A program made the translations under genes and the position numbers. From JADLHS01 sp044225555 (GTDB taxonomy: Bacteria; Verrucomicrobiota; Verrucomicrobiia; Limisphaerales; JADLHS01), in the NCBI GenBank assembly GCA_044225555.1, contig JBGAIM010000009.1, positions 186,001-250,000 on the forward strand: 64,000 bases of DNA, read 5' to 3'. The notes under the pieces were generated by a model. It was not told the DNA's origin, did not search any database, and saw only the letters and a program-made list of their open reading frames with translations. Positions 35,316 to 45,144 of this stretch are shown here, one piece after another (positions within the stretch are counted from its first letter, which is position 1; each line of letters opens with the position of its first letter).

Positions 35316-35753
35316 TCAAATCTCATTTTGTGATTCTTGTGCCTCTTTGTGACCGTCAGACCCAAGCTTCAGTTTGGGGCCATAAGGGCAATGCCGGCAG
35401 TCGTTGCCACAACAGTAGCCGCGGCGGCGGTGATACGCGGCGGTGAAAACCATCAGACCATCCGGATCGAAATAGAAATCTCCGGGCACAACGGGCAATG
35501 GTTCGCTGCCGGATTGCTCGCGGTGGAATGCGGTTACACAGTTACGGCAAAGGCACGCGCGATTGCGCGCCTCCACCGGCACGCGCACGAGCAATTCATC
35601 CGGGATTTTGACCGACTCGCACCAGCAAGGACCTTTGTAGGCCGCTGCCGTGCAAAGGCGGCAATCGTTCGATCCGCCACACAGCGGACAGCGCGCCGGG
35701 TCGACCGCCGCACTCGCGTCCGGTTGCCTCATGGGTTCGATGAAATTCGCCAT
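35316..35753 (-). CDS. Cysteine-rich CWC / DUF5522 protein
   Basis: 145 residues from ATG 35753. The frame opens at TTG 35852, but that part would read through a strong hairpin and is doubtful. CPLCGGSNDCRLC...CWCESVKIP...CLCRNC is the CWC domain. PGDFYFDPDGLMVFTAAYH then RRGYCCGNDCRHCPYG is DUF5522. Fourteen Cys residues in a small cytosolic protein imply metal binding, though no function is known. It follows the cobalamin-controlled PEP-CTERM gene and may be on its transcript. Confidence 0.8.
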   Translation of the reverse strand: MANFIEPMRQPDASAAVDPARCPLCGGSNDCRLCTAAAYKGPCWCESVKIPDELLVRVPVEARNRACLCRNCVTAFHREQSGSEPLPVVPGDFYFDPDGLMVFTAAYHRRRGYCCGNDCRHCPYGPKLKLGSDGHKEAQESQNEI

Positions 35754-35768
35754 TTCGGGTGGAGGCTT

Positions 35769-35808
35769 CCATCCCTTCTCCCTGACGGTGAGGCGGAGAG
35801 AAGGATGG
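35769..35808 (-). other. Strong hairpin between the PEP-CTERM and CWC genes
   Basis: CCATCCTTCTC and GAGAAGGGATGG pair across a 17-base loop with one bulged base, just after the stop of the gene at 35825 and before ATG 35753. No T-run follows on the minus strand, so it may protect the 3' end of the upstream message rather than terminate it. Confidence 0.5.
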
Positions 35809-35824
35809 AGTTCCTCTTTGGCGT

Positions 35825-36631
35825 CTATGAATTCTTGCGGCAACCGCACCACAACGCAGCGACGGCGAGGATGCCAAACGACAGCGTGGTGGGCTCGGGC
35901 ACGACGGCGAACCCGTCAATCTCCGCGTTGCCGCCCAGTACGTCCACGCGCACAAAGCTGATGCTCGCAAGCGAAACGCTGTTGCCACCGCCGTCCTGCG
36001 CCCAGGAAATGTCGAAGCCGCGCCCGCCACCCGAGCCGTTGTAGAGCGAGCGGATGCCAAGCATGTCTTGGTCGGCGAACGAACTGGCGTTCAGTGCCGG
36101 ATTGACCGGCAGGCCGAAGTTGCCCGAGCCATCCGTGGGGAAAAGACCGTCCACGATTGGAGTCAGCGCGGGATTGAGCGTGAAAAAGTTGACTCCATCG
36201 GCACTGACGGAGACGCGCGTGGCGGTGGCATCCGCGCCAAATAACGAGCCATCGGTGATTCCGCCCCCGGAGTAATCGCCATTGGTGATGATGAACCCGG
36301 CATTGCCAAAGATATTGAAATCCAATCCAAACGCGTGGCCCGGGCTGTTGAGGATTGGCGAGTTGAATTGAACCGTCAGCGAGCCGCCGGCGCCAAGCGA
36401 GACAAGCTGGCTGGAAAGGTACGGCGAGTTAAACGGATCCACCGGACCACCGAACAAGCCCGGCGTGACCCGTGAAGGTTCGCCCAGCGCGGAGGCGGGC
36501 GTGTTGAAGCCGGGCTGAAAGCCCGTGCCGGACGTATAGGAGATGACGGAGTCCGCAAATTGCGCGGAAGCAACGGCGGGAAGGAATAACGCGCCGGCCA
36601 GGGCCAGCGAAACGAATAACGACTTTAGCAT
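35825..36631 (-). CDS. PEP-CTERM surface protein under cobalamin riboswitch control
   Basis: 268 residues from ATG 36631. Signal peptide 1-22 ends VASA-QF. The mature domain is beta-rich with VSLGAGGSLTVQFNSPI, GLDFNIFGNAGF, ATRVSVSADGVNFFTL and GFDISWAQDGGGNSVSLASI. The last pattern (FDI-W, then VSL-x2-I-FV-V) recurs in bacterial surface proteins. The C-terminus VVPEP, a hydrophobic helix and CRKNS are a PEP-CTERM signal. Because its leader carries a cobalamin aptamer and terminator, it should be made when cobalamin is scarce. A role in capturing corrinoids at the surface is my inference. Confidence 0.85.
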   Translation of the reverse strand: MLKSLFVSLALAGALFLPAVASAQFADSVISYTSGTGFQPGFNTPASALGEPSRVTPGLFGGPVDPFNSPYLSSQLVSLGAGGSLTVQFNSPILNSPGHAFGLDFNIFGNAGFIITNGDYSGGGITDGSLFGADATATRVSVSADGVNFFTLNPALTPIVDGLFPTDGSGNFGLPVNPALNASSFADQDMLGIRSLYNGSGGGRGFDISWAQDGGGNSVSLASISFVRVDVLGGNAEIDGFAVVPEPTTLSFGILAVAALWCGCRKNS

Positions 36632-36713
36632 GAGCTGATCTTTCTGCTGAGTTCCACTTGTGAAGGCGGAACAGGTTTTGGTTTCAGAGAGACCAGCGCG
36701 GAGTGACGGGAAT

Positions 36714-36751
36714 AAAAAAGCCCTCATTCCGGCAAAACGGAGAATGAAGGC
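36714..36751 (-). terminator. Riboswitch expression-platform terminator
   Basis: On the minus strand CCTTCATTC...CCG pairs with CGG...GAATGAGGG (stem arms within 36720-36751), followed by TTTTTT. It lies between the cobalamin aptamer and the PEP-CTERM start codon, where a transcription-attenuating terminator belongs. Confidence 0.85.
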
Positions 36752-36849
36752 ATTCGACGAATCCTGACGAAAACAGATCGGCAGGCTGGCCTCATCCTTC
36801 TCTTTGCGGAGAAGTTGCCCGCCCCAAACGGGACGAGCGGACGAGTGCA

Positions 36850-36995
36850 ATCAAACTTGATATCCTGACTCCGGACTTCAAACCTCACTCCCGCCTTCCC
36901 GCTGGCAAAACTGAACCAACAGTGGCTCGTGGGAGCTTGTAATCCGATACAGTGGCGCAACCGTCGCCGATTCTCACGGCGTTCCCTGCGTTTGA
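36850..36995 (-). promoter_or_regulatory. Cobalamin riboswitch aptamer
   Basis: Read on the minus strand, the conserved elements come in order: CAGGGAACGCCGTGAGAATC (the GGGAA...GTGAGAATC core), CGCCACTGTA, GAGCCACTG, GCGGGAAGGCGGGAGTGAGG, and AAGTCCGGAGTCAGGATAT (B12 box region). Spacing matches known cobalamin riboswitches. Two more small stems (CCCGTTTGGGGCGGG; CTTCTCCGCAAAGAGAAG) lie between it and the terminator and may form the switch. The remaining 36996-37161 up to yicC shows nothing definite. Confidence 0.9.
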
Positions 36996-37161
36996 CGGCA
37001 ACAAAATGGCGGACACTGGCCCGCCGCTATCAAAGAGCGTCACGGTTCTACGCCCGCGCGCGAATCTTGCCAAGCAGAAATTCCAACTCTTTTTCGACCG
37101 GCGCTCCGTTCGCAGAAAATTTCATCGCCTGCCTGCTGCTCTTCCGCCATAGTGGTCGCCC

Positions 37162-38043
37162 ATGAAGTCCATGACGGGTTATGGGCGCGGCGAATGCGCC
37201 CGCGACGGGTTCAATGTGACCGTCGAACTCAGTTCCGTGAACCGCAAGCAGGCCGAAATTTCGGTCAACCTTCCCCGTGAACTCGAAATGCTCGAGACGC
37301 GCATCCGCGAGACCATCCTTGAAAAGGTATCGCGCGGGCGCATTACCGCGCGGGTGACCGTTCACGCCGGCAACGGCAAGTCCTCGGCACGGATGCATCT
37401 GAACGTGCCGCTCGCCAAAGCTTACGCGCATGAACTGACCAAGCTCGCCAAGGAATTGAAACTCGCCGGTCCGGTCACGCTCGATCAGTTGGTGCGCGCA
37501 CCAGGTGTTTTTCAAACGGATGAGGAACTGGCCGAGACGGAGAATCTTTGGCCCGCGGTGGACAAGGCGTTGCGCGCGGCGCTGACGGCGCTGGTGACGA
37601 TGCGCGAACGCGAAGGGGCGCACCTGGCCAAGGATCTGGCCACCCGCGTCGGCGTGATGCGCAAGTGCGTTGAGCGTGTCGCGAAACAGGCGCCGACCTC
37701 GGCGGAGCGGTATCGCCAGCAACTCATCGAACGCATCAAGACGGCTGGGCTGCCGGCGCCGGCGGCGGACGACGAGCGGTTGTTGAAAGAGATCGTGTTC
37801 TTCGCAGATCGCTCCGACATCTCGGAGGAATTGACGCGGCTGCAGAGCCACTTCAAACAGTTCGAGGATTGCGCGCGGTCGAAAGAGCCCGTCGGGCGCA
37901 CGCTGGATTTTCTGGCGCAGGAGATGAATCGCGAGATCAATACCATCGGGTCGAAGGCGAACGATGCCTTGATTTCCAGCGAGGTGGTGACCTTGAAGGC
38001 GGAACTGGAAAAATTCCGTGAGCAGGCGATGAACGTGGAGTAA
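37162..38043 (+). CDS. yicC: YicC/YloC family endoribonuclease
   Basis: 293 residues, the family's normal size. MKSMTGYGRGE at the N-terminus is the YicC signature, SVNRKQAEISVNLPREL follows, and the C-terminal block GRTLDFLAQEMNREINTIGS with the catalytic His/Glu region is intact. Known members are stress-related endoribonucleases. It lies three bases before gmk, the usual gene order in many bacteria. Confidence 0.92.
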   Translation: MKSMTGYGRGECARDGFNVTVELSSVNRKQAEISVNLPRELEMLETRIRETILEKVSRGRITARVTVHAGNGKSSARMHLNVPLAKAYAHELTKLAKELKLAGPVTLDQLVRAPGVFQTDEELAETENLWPAVDKALRAALTALVTMREREGAHLAKDLATRVGVMRKCVERVAKQAPTSAERYRQQLIERIKTAGLPAPAADDERLLKEIVFFADRSDISEELTRLQSHFKQFEDCARSKEPVGRTLDFLAQEMNREINTIGSKANDALISSEVVTLKAELEKFREQAMNVE

Positions 38044-38046
38044 CCC

Positions 38047-38691
38047 GTGGCAGCGGACGAAAAACCATCCAACCCGAGTGTCGCGAGCCCGTTGCTCGTG
38101 GTGATCTCCGCCCCCTCAGGGGGCGGCAAGACCACGTTATGCAATCAACTGCTGGCGGCCCGGCCGGATATGACACGGGCCATCACTTGCACCACGCGGG
38201 AGCCCCGCGGGGACGAGAAGGACGGCGTGGATTATTACTTTCTGGATGCGGGGTCATTCTTGAAACGGGTGCAGGCCGGAAACTTTCTCGAACACGCGAC
38301 GGTCTTCGGCCACAGCTACGGGACGCTCAAGTCCGAGGTGTTGGGGAAGTTGCGATCCGGCAAGGATGTGTTGCTGAACGTGGATGTGCAGGGGGCCGCC
38401 ACGATTCGGAAATGCGCCGAGGAAGATGGCGAGTTGAAGCGCGCTTTGGTGAGCGTGTTTCTGACGCCGCCCTCCATCACGGTTTTGGAAGAGCGTTTGC
38501 GTCGCCGGGGGACCGATGCGCCGGCGGTGATCCTGAAAAGGCTGGGCGTGGCCCGGCAGGAAATTGCGCAGTGGAAGAATTTTGATTACCTGCTCATCAG
38601 CCGCAGTGTGAAGGAGGATCTGGCAGGAATGCAGGCGATTGTGGACGCGGAGAAGCGGAAGGCGGGGCGGTCCGCCGCACCGGAGTTTTAG
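38047..38691 (+). CDS. gmk: Guanylate kinase
   Basis: 214 residues from GTG 38047. SAPSGGGKTTLCNQLL near residue 21 is the P-loop; TRAITCTTREPRGDEKDGVDYYF is the GMP-binding region, matching Gmk proteins closely; LLNVDVQGAATIRK is Walker B-like; SVFLTPPSITVLEERLRRRG is the lid. It phosphorylates GMP to GDP. It follows yicC and is probably co-transcribed. The usual rpoZ gene does not follow; instead there is a short repeat and coaC. Confidence 0.94.
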   Translation: MAADEKPSNPSVASPLLVVISAPSGGGKTTLCNQLLAARPDMTRAITCTTREPRGDEKDGVDYYFLDAGSFLKRVQAGNFLEHATVFGHSYGTLKSEVLGKLRSGKDVLLNVDVQGAATIRKCAEEDGELKRALVSVFLTPPSITVLEERLRRRGTDAPAVILKRLGVARQEIAQWKNFDYLLISRSVKEDLAGMQAIVDAEKRKAGRSAAPEF

Positions 38692-38719
38692 TCGCTTCTG
38701 GAGCTTAAGCTAGATCCTG

Positions 38720-38762
38720 CGCCCGGTAGATTAAGATTACGATTAAGAGCAAGCGTAAGAAA
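38720..38762. repeat. Intergenic TTACGATTAAG-type repeat, copy 3
   Basis: GATTACGATTAAGA at 38735-38748 with flanking ATTAAG and GCGTAAGAAA, in the 87-base gap between gmk and coaC. It matches the copy at 19736 over 14 bases. Confidence 0.6.
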
Positions 38763-38778
38763 CCAACGAGTGGAGCGT

Positions 38779-39321
38779 ATGAGCAAAAACATCGTTCTCG
38801 GGGTGACCGGTTCGATTGCCGCGCACAAGGCGGCGGATCTGGCGAGCCTGCTGACCAAGCAGAAATGCCAGGTGCGCGTGGTGCTGACCGCCGATGCGCA
38901 ACGCTTCATCACCCCCCTGCCGTTCAAGACCCTTTCGCGCAACCCCGTGATCACCGACCTCTATGACGAGGAGGAAGGCTGGAAACCCACGCATATCCGG
39001 CTCGCTGACGAAACGGATTTGCTGCTCATCGCCCCGGCCACCGCGAATGTCCTGGCGAAAATGGCCAATGGGATCGCGGACGACGCGTTGACCTGCATCG
39101 CACTCGCGTTGAATCCCAAGGCGAAGCTATTGATCGCGCCGGCGATGAACGGGAAGATGTGGCGGCACGCGGCCACGCAGCAGAATGTGGCCACACTCAC
39201 GTCACGCGGCGCGACATTCATCGGGCCGGAGGAAGGGATGTTGTCGTGCGGCTACGAGGGGATTGGCCGGCTCTGGCCGGTGGACCAGATTGCGGCGCGC
39301 GCCCTGAAATTGTTGCGTTGA
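38779..39321 (+). CDS. coaC: Phosphopantothenoylcysteine decarboxylase (stand-alone CoaC)
   Basis: 180 residues from ATG 38779. GVTGSIAAHKAADLAS near residue 9 is the flavoprotein start, HIRLADETDLLLIAPATANV holds the catalytic His, APAMNGKMW carries the Asn of the PAMN motif, and GMLSCGYEGIGR is the Cys-bearing flap. It decarboxylates 4'-phosphopantothenoylcysteine in coenzyme A synthesis using FMN. In most bacteria CoaC is fused to CoaB; here only the CoaC half is present, so a separate coaB is expected elsewhere. Confidence 0.92.
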   Translation: MSKNIVLGVTGSIAAHKAADLASLLTKQKCQVRVVLTADAQRFITPLPFKTLSRNPVITDLYDEEEGWKPTHIRLADETDLLLIAPATANVLAKMANGIADDALTCIALALNPKAKLLIAPAMNGKMWRHAATQQNVATLTSRGATFIGPEEGMLSCGYEGIGRLWPVDQIAARALKLLR

Positions 39322-39348
39322 CGGGGTGATCGCCCGCGCGGCGAGATT

Positions 39349-40967
39349 ATGAATACGGGGTTTTGGCAGTGGTTGAAGCGGCTGCCCGCCGTGGCGGTGG
39401 CGTTGCGCCCGGGACCGGGTGACCGCGTGCCCGGCATCCTCAAGCTCCAGCGTAACATCATCCTCCCCGCCCGGCTGCTGGTTGTCAGCATCGTGCTTTA
39501 CCACCTCTACACGTCCCGTTGGTTGGTTGAAGTGGTCGACAACTACGGCGTCGTGTTTGAGACCGTCGAGAGGACCTTCACGGCTTATGCCTTGTTTGTA
39601 CTGGCGGTGACCGTGCTATTTTACGTCGTGCGACGGCCTCCGCCGGGCTCCGTGCAATGGCTGGTGTTTGCCGTGGGACTGGCCGATGGCGTTTTTTTGG
39701 GAGGCCTGACCGTGTTGACCGGCGGCTTTGAGAGCATTCTTTATTGGGTCTTTCCTGTCCTGATCATCCTCAACGCAGTGTCCATTCCGCTGGCGACGCC
39801 GCAAATCGTCCTGAACCTCGTGCTGGGGATATTCTTTCTCGGCGCCGGGTACATTGAAACGCAATCCCAACCGGACCCGAGCATTGGCAGTTTCCGGTTG
39901 CGCAAACCCAGGATCATGCCGGAAGACATCAAGAACCTGTCCGCGGTGATTGCCTTTCTCCAATCGTCGCCCGAACCGCTCAATCGCAGTCTTTGGGATG
40001 CCTTGCCCGACAGCACCCGCCGGCGCGCCACCAATTATCTGGCCGACGGATCGGTGGAGATGGAATTGCGCGAGGCACTCGCCAAGGACCTGGACCGGAT
40101 CCTGTATCCGCAACGAATGATCACGGATCCGAATCCCGTGCCGGAATTGCCCGAAACCACGGCCGGCCCCTACGTGCTCCGGGTCGCGGTGCTGGTACTT
40201 TTGACGTTCTGTTGTTACGGCGTGCAGGTGCTCTTCGCAGCGCAACTGCGGACCGAGGAAGAGCAGAAGGAATACGCCGTCCGCACCGAACAATTGCGCT
40301 CGGCGGGCCGGTTGGGTGCGGAGGTGGCGCACCAGATCAAGAACCCGCTGGCCATCATCAATAACGTCACGTTCTCGCTGCAAAAGAATTTCGTGAAGGA
40401 AAGGCCCGAGGCCGCCACGCAGATCGAAATCATCCGGGAGGAAATCGCCAAGGCGGACCGGATCATCACGCAGGTCATGGGCTATGCGCAGTTGAGCGAA
40501 GGGCGCGTGCAGAAACTCAACGTCATTGACGAAATCAACCGGGCGATTGAGGAAGTTTTTCCCGCCAACGTTCCCACGGGAACGCATCTGCATCGGGATT
40601 TTGCCGGCACATTCCCGCCGCTGCTGATGCAGCAGAAGCATTTTGGGGAGGCCGTCGGCAATCTCTTGCAGAACGCGCGGGATGCGGTGGACGGTCGCGG
40701 CAATGTGCACGTGGGGGCCCGCTACTTGGGCGATCACTCGGTCGAAATCACGGTGCGCGACGATGGTCCCGGGGTGCCGGTGGACCGGTTGGAGCGGATT
40801 TTTGAGGCGTATTACACGACGAAAGACCGCGGCACCGGCCTCGGCCTGGCGGTGGTGAAGCACAATGCCGAACTTTACGGCGGCCGGGTGCGGGCCGAAT
40901 CCGAGCTTGGAAAGGGCGCCAAATTCACGTTAATCTTCCCGGCCAAAACGTTGATGCAAACCAGTTC

Positions 40968-40971
<4 letters not shown>
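39349..40971 (+). CDS. Membrane sensor histidine kinase, NtrB-like
   Basis: 540 residues. Four or five membrane helices lie in the first 165 residues and one near 275-300. The H-box LGAEVAHQIKNPLAII has the phospho-acceptor His near 328. N-box NLLQNARDA, G1 DDGPGVP and G2 GTGLGLAVVK complete the ATPase domain. The roughly 100-residue stretch between the membrane parts (LPDSTRRRATNYLADGSVEM and around) is not a domain I know. It overlaps the NtrC-type regulator gene by ATGA, so the two form one signalling pair. Confidence 0.9.
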
Positions 40972-42391
<1,420 letters not shown>

Positions 42392-42395
<4 letters not shown>

Positions 42396-42739
42396 CCTCG
42401 ACTGTCATCCCTATCGGGTCCGGTGAGGTTGCCCCGGTGTTTGGGGCCGTGCTCGCAATGCGCACGCTGGTTGAGTACGTGATTTACCTTGGGGCGATCA
42501 TGATCGTGACGGCCATCGTGACGCTCTGGATTGCCACGACGCGCCAGCCGTTGCAACATGCGGATCATCGCGACCGCCGCCGGCACCGAAGCGGGCTGGG
42601 GCGGTGGTTCGGCGCCGCCGGCAAAAAGCGGCGCCGGCGCCGTGCCCACCGCAAACGCAACCCCACGCTGGCGGAAACCGGCGGATTACCACCCATCCGC
42701 AGCGAATCGTCGTCCTCAGCGGAAAATTCCCAGCCGTGA
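42392..42739 (+). CDS. Small basic membrane protein of unknown function
   Basis: 115 residues. ATG 42392 overlaps the regulator's stop (ATGA). One hydrophobic helix (about 24-48, LVEYVIYLGAIMIVTAIVTL) is followed by a very basic tail (HRDRRRHRSG; KKRRRRRAHRKRN) that could contact nucleic acid or membrane lipid. I do not recognise the family. Its end abuts the squalene/phytoene synthase gene, so it belongs to the same run of overlapping genes. Confidence 0.6.
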
Positions 42740-42744
42740 CCGCC

Positions 42745-43614
42745 ATGCAGCAGAGCCAGGCGATTACCCAGAAAAGCGCCTCCAACCTTGCGCTGGCTTT
42801 CATCCTTTTGCCCCGACCCAAGCGCGATGCCATGTCCGTGCTCTACGCGTTTTGCCGCGAGGTGGATGACGTGGCGGATGAGGAGGCGGCTCCCGTCGAG
42901 AAACGCCGGGCCGGCCTGGCCGCGTGGCGGGCGGATGTGCGACGAGCCTGCGATGGTGGCGCGCCGGAGTTCCCGGTGAACCGCGAGTTGCAGCCCGTGA
43001 TCCGCGAATTCAAACTCCGCTTCGATCACTTTGACGAACTCATCAAGGGTTGCGAGATGGACCTCGACACCCAACGCTACGAGACACACGCACAACTGGA
43101 GCTATACTGCTATCGCGTCGCCTCGGTCGTGGGCCTGTTGAGCATCGAGATTTTTGGCTACCGCAATCCCGCGTGCCGCGACTACGCCATCCATTTGGGC
43201 AAGGCGCTGCAACTCACCAACATTTTGCGGGATGTCCGAACCGACGCTGAGCGCGGACGGATTTACCTGCCACGCGCGGAGTTGAAGGCCTTCAAAGTGA
43301 CCGAAAGGGAAATTCTCGGGTACGAATACACCGAGCGTTTTGCCAAGCTTGCCGGGAGTGTGGCGGCGCGGGCGCGGAATTACTACCGGCTGGCGCGGGA
43401 AACTCTGCCGGCGGAAGACCGCCGGGCGATGGTGGCCGCGGAGTTGATGGGTTCCGTCTATTGGCGACTGCTGTGTAAACTGGAAGCACGGCACTACAAT
43501 GTGCTCGGGCCAGAACCAACGCGCTTGAGCAAGCCGCACAAACTCGCGTTGATTCTGCAGACCTGGATTCGCTTCGCCACCGGCGCCGCAACGCCGAACT
43601 ACGGAATGCCTTGA
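42745..43614 (+). CDS. hpnD: Squalene/phytoene synthase, HpnD-like
   Basis: 289 residues from ATG 42745; GTG 42736, overlapping the upstream stop, is possible. FILLPRPKRDAMSVLYAFCR then EVDDVADEE holds the first Asp-rich motif. QLTNILRDVRTDAERGRIYL holds the second. YCYRVASVVGLLSIEIFG is the substrate channel segment. Enzymes of this type join two farnesyl-PP (presqualene-PP, HpnD) or geranylgeranyl-PP units (CrtB). HpnD is preferred from the RDAMSVLYAFCREVDDV pattern and the neighbouring nucleosidase, but CrtB is not excluded. Confidence 0.85.
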   Translation: MQQSQAITQKSASNLALAFILLPRPKRDAMSVLYAFCREVDDVADEEAAPVEKRRAGLAAWRADVRRACDGGAPEFPVNRELQPVIREFKLRFDHFDELIKGCEMDLDTQRYETHAQLELYCYRVASVVGLLSIEIFGYRNPACRDYAIHLGKALQLTNILRDVRTDAERGRIYLPRAELKAFKVTEREILGYEYTERFAKLAGSVAARARNYYRLARETLPAEDRRAMVAAELMGSVYWRLLCKLEARHYNVLGPEPTRLSKPHKLALILQTWIRFATGAATPNYGMP

Positions 43615-43624
43615 CCTGGCGGGT

Positions 43625-44302
43625 TCAGTCCGGCCTGGCAGTCGCAACCACATTCATCAGGACCTCCGCGAGTCTTCCTGCCGCCCGGCTGGAATTTTTT
43701 TGCAGGCGCAACAACGCCGGAATCTTTCCCGGCGACTTCGCGATGGTCCAAGCCAGCTTGCCGAAGTTCAGGCTCAGGTCCGGGTTGCTGAGTTCGTTGA
43801 AATCGAGTGGCAGGGTGTCCTGCGCGGTATCGGAAATCGCGCGGACAATGGCAAAGCTGATTCCGCGCGCTCCACAAACTTCCACAAAGGCGGCGGACTC
43901 CATCTCGACAGCATCCGCTCCCGTGGTGCGACGAAGTTCGGCTTTCTCCGCAACAGTGGTCGCGATGCGGGTGGCACAGAAGACCTTTGCGGGCTGAGCC
44001 CGGGCCGCCGCCAAACGCGCGCGCAGGTTGGAATCGTCCGAGTTAAAGAGGACATCGCCGATGCCCAACTCCGGACTCAGACCGCCAGCGAAACCACACG
44101 TCAGCACAAACGAAGGCGTGAAGGCTTTCAACCGTGCGAGCAGGGCGCGCCGGGAATTCTCCCGGCCCATGCCAGTGATGAGAACCGCCACGTTGGGATC
44201 TCTGGCCGAAAGCTTTTGAAACGCCCGCGCCTCCTCTTTGAGCGCGAAGCACACCAAGGCCGGACCGACTCCGGACTTCAGACTGCGGCCCTCGGACTTC
44301 AC
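43625..44302 (-). CDS. Nucleoside phosphorylase family (HpnG/MTAN-like)
   Basis: 225 residues from GTG 44302, which overlaps the stop of the exonuclease gene (GTGA). VCFALKEEARAF near residue 20, LITGMGRENSR, LTCGFAGGLSPELGIGDV and DAVEMESAAFVEV (the purine-nucleosidase Glu) are family motifs. It probably cleaves an adenosyl or methylthioadenosine-type nucleoside. In hopanoid gene clusters such a phosphorylase (HpnG) acts on adenosylhopane, and the adjacent HpnD-like gene supports that reading. The first 12 codons look like low-complexity sequence. Confidence 0.75.
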   Translation of the reverse strand: MKSEGRSLKSGVGPALVCFALKEEARAFQKLSARDPNVAVLITGMGRENSRRALLARLKAFTPSFVLTCGFAGGLSPELGIGDVLFNSDDSNLRARLAAARAQPAKVFCATRIATTVAEKAELRRTTGADAVEMESAAFVEVCGARGISFAIVRAISDTAQDTLPLDFNELSNPDLSLNFGKLAWTIAKSPGKIPALLRLQKNSSRAAGRLAEVLMNVVATARPD

Positions 44303-45018
44303 TTGATTCCCGCCAGCCGCTCTTTCCACACGCGATAGAGTTCGACCGTGGCCCGGACATCGCGCAGGCAGTATTCGGCAATGTCGCGGAACCTGCCTTC
44401 GGCCATCAGCTTGCCGACGTCCATGCCGGTGACGCCATGGGCCTTGGGCGAATCAATGGCAAACGCCTTGCAGTAGAAATCGAGGTTGAACTTGCGGGCC
44501 GCCCCGTCACGACCACTCACGCCGTAGAACGTGAATTGCTCGGCGAGATCGCAGTGCGGCTCGGTGGCGTAGCGATAGCCCAGCCAGTTCTTCTTCGTGA
44601 TCGGGACATTGAGCGCCGCCGAGCGCAGGTAAAGGAATGGCACGTCGAAACCGCGGCCGTTGAAGGTGACGATCTCGTCGTAATGTTTGGCGACATCCCA
44701 AAAGGCGGTGAGCAATTCCATTTCGTCCGCGCAGGGCATGAACTCCACTGGGCCGCCCTCGGCGGCGTTCTCCTCGAAATCCTCGGCGGTGAACAGTACC
44801 TGACCGCGCTGGGATTCGGCGTTGAGCATGGCAATGCAAACGACCTGGGCGGTAAACGGCCAGAGGCTGAACTGGCGCAGAATTTCCTCGCGGCGCGCGG
44901 CGCGGACGGATTCCTCGGGGATCTTTTCGAGTTCGCGCAGCAGGTACTCCTGTTGGACTTCGTCGAAGTTTTCCAGCGGGAGCGCGGAGGTTTCGATGTC
45001 GAAAACGAGTTTGGCCAT
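44299..45018 (-). CDS. Predicted 3'-5' exonuclease, PolB-exonuclease-like (DnaQ fold)
   Basis: 239 residues. VFDIETSALP holds the first acidic pair (Asp, Glu), VTFNGRGFDVPFL the second Asp, and YCLRDVRATVELY the third block with Tyr and Asp, the three Exo motifs of family-B polymerase exonucleases (PF10108-type). No polymerase domain is present. It probably trims DNA or RNA 3' ends in the cytoplasm. It is separated from the micro-gene upstream by a strong terminator, so it should have its own promoter. Confidence 0.87.
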   Translation of the reverse strand: MAKLVFDIETSALPLENFDEVQQEYLLRELEKIPEESVRAARREEILRQFSLWPFTAQVVCIAMLNAESQRGQVLFTAEDFEENAAEGGPVEFMPCADEMELLTAFWDVAKHYDEIVTFNGRGFDVPFLYLRSAALNVPITKKNWLGYRYATEPHCDLAEQFTFYGVSGRDGAARKFNLDFYCKAFAIDSPKAHGVTGMDVGKLMAEGRFRDIAEYCLRDVRATVELYRVWKERLAGIK

Positions 45019-45035
45019 GGCGGGAAATTGGGAAA

Positions 45036-45082
45036 CAAAAACCAGGATGGAAAGCCTGTCAGGCAGACCAGGCTTTCCATCC
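45036..45082 (-). terminator. Rho-independent terminator of the Lys-rich micro-gene
   Basis: GGATGGAAAGCCTG at 45045-45058 and CAGGCTTTCCATCC at 45069-45082 form a perfect 14-base-pair stem with a 10-base loop. On the minus strand it is followed by TGGTTTTTG. It starts about 17 bases after the TAA of the micro-gene. Confidence 0.9.
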
Positions 45083-45098
45083 CGGTTGGTTTAAGAAG

Positions 45099-45143
45099 TT
45101 ACTTCTTCTTTTTTCCTGCCTTCTTTTTTTTCTTGGCTGCCAT
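45099..45143 (-). CDS. Lysine-rich 14-residue micro-protein
   Basis: ATG 45143 to TAA 45099 encodes MAAKKKKKAGKKKK. The start is strongly supported: GGAGGTGA stands about five bases upstream, a near-perfect ribosome site, and a 14-base-pair terminator follows the stop. The ribosome site is built from the last codons of the GIY-YIG frame. Ten of 14 residues are Lys, like the tail of a histone H1-like or other nucleic-acid-binding protein. Function is unknown; I infer RNA or DNA contact from charge alone. Confidence 0.6.
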   Translation of the reverse strand: MAAKKKKKAGKKKK

Positions 45144-45144
45144 G

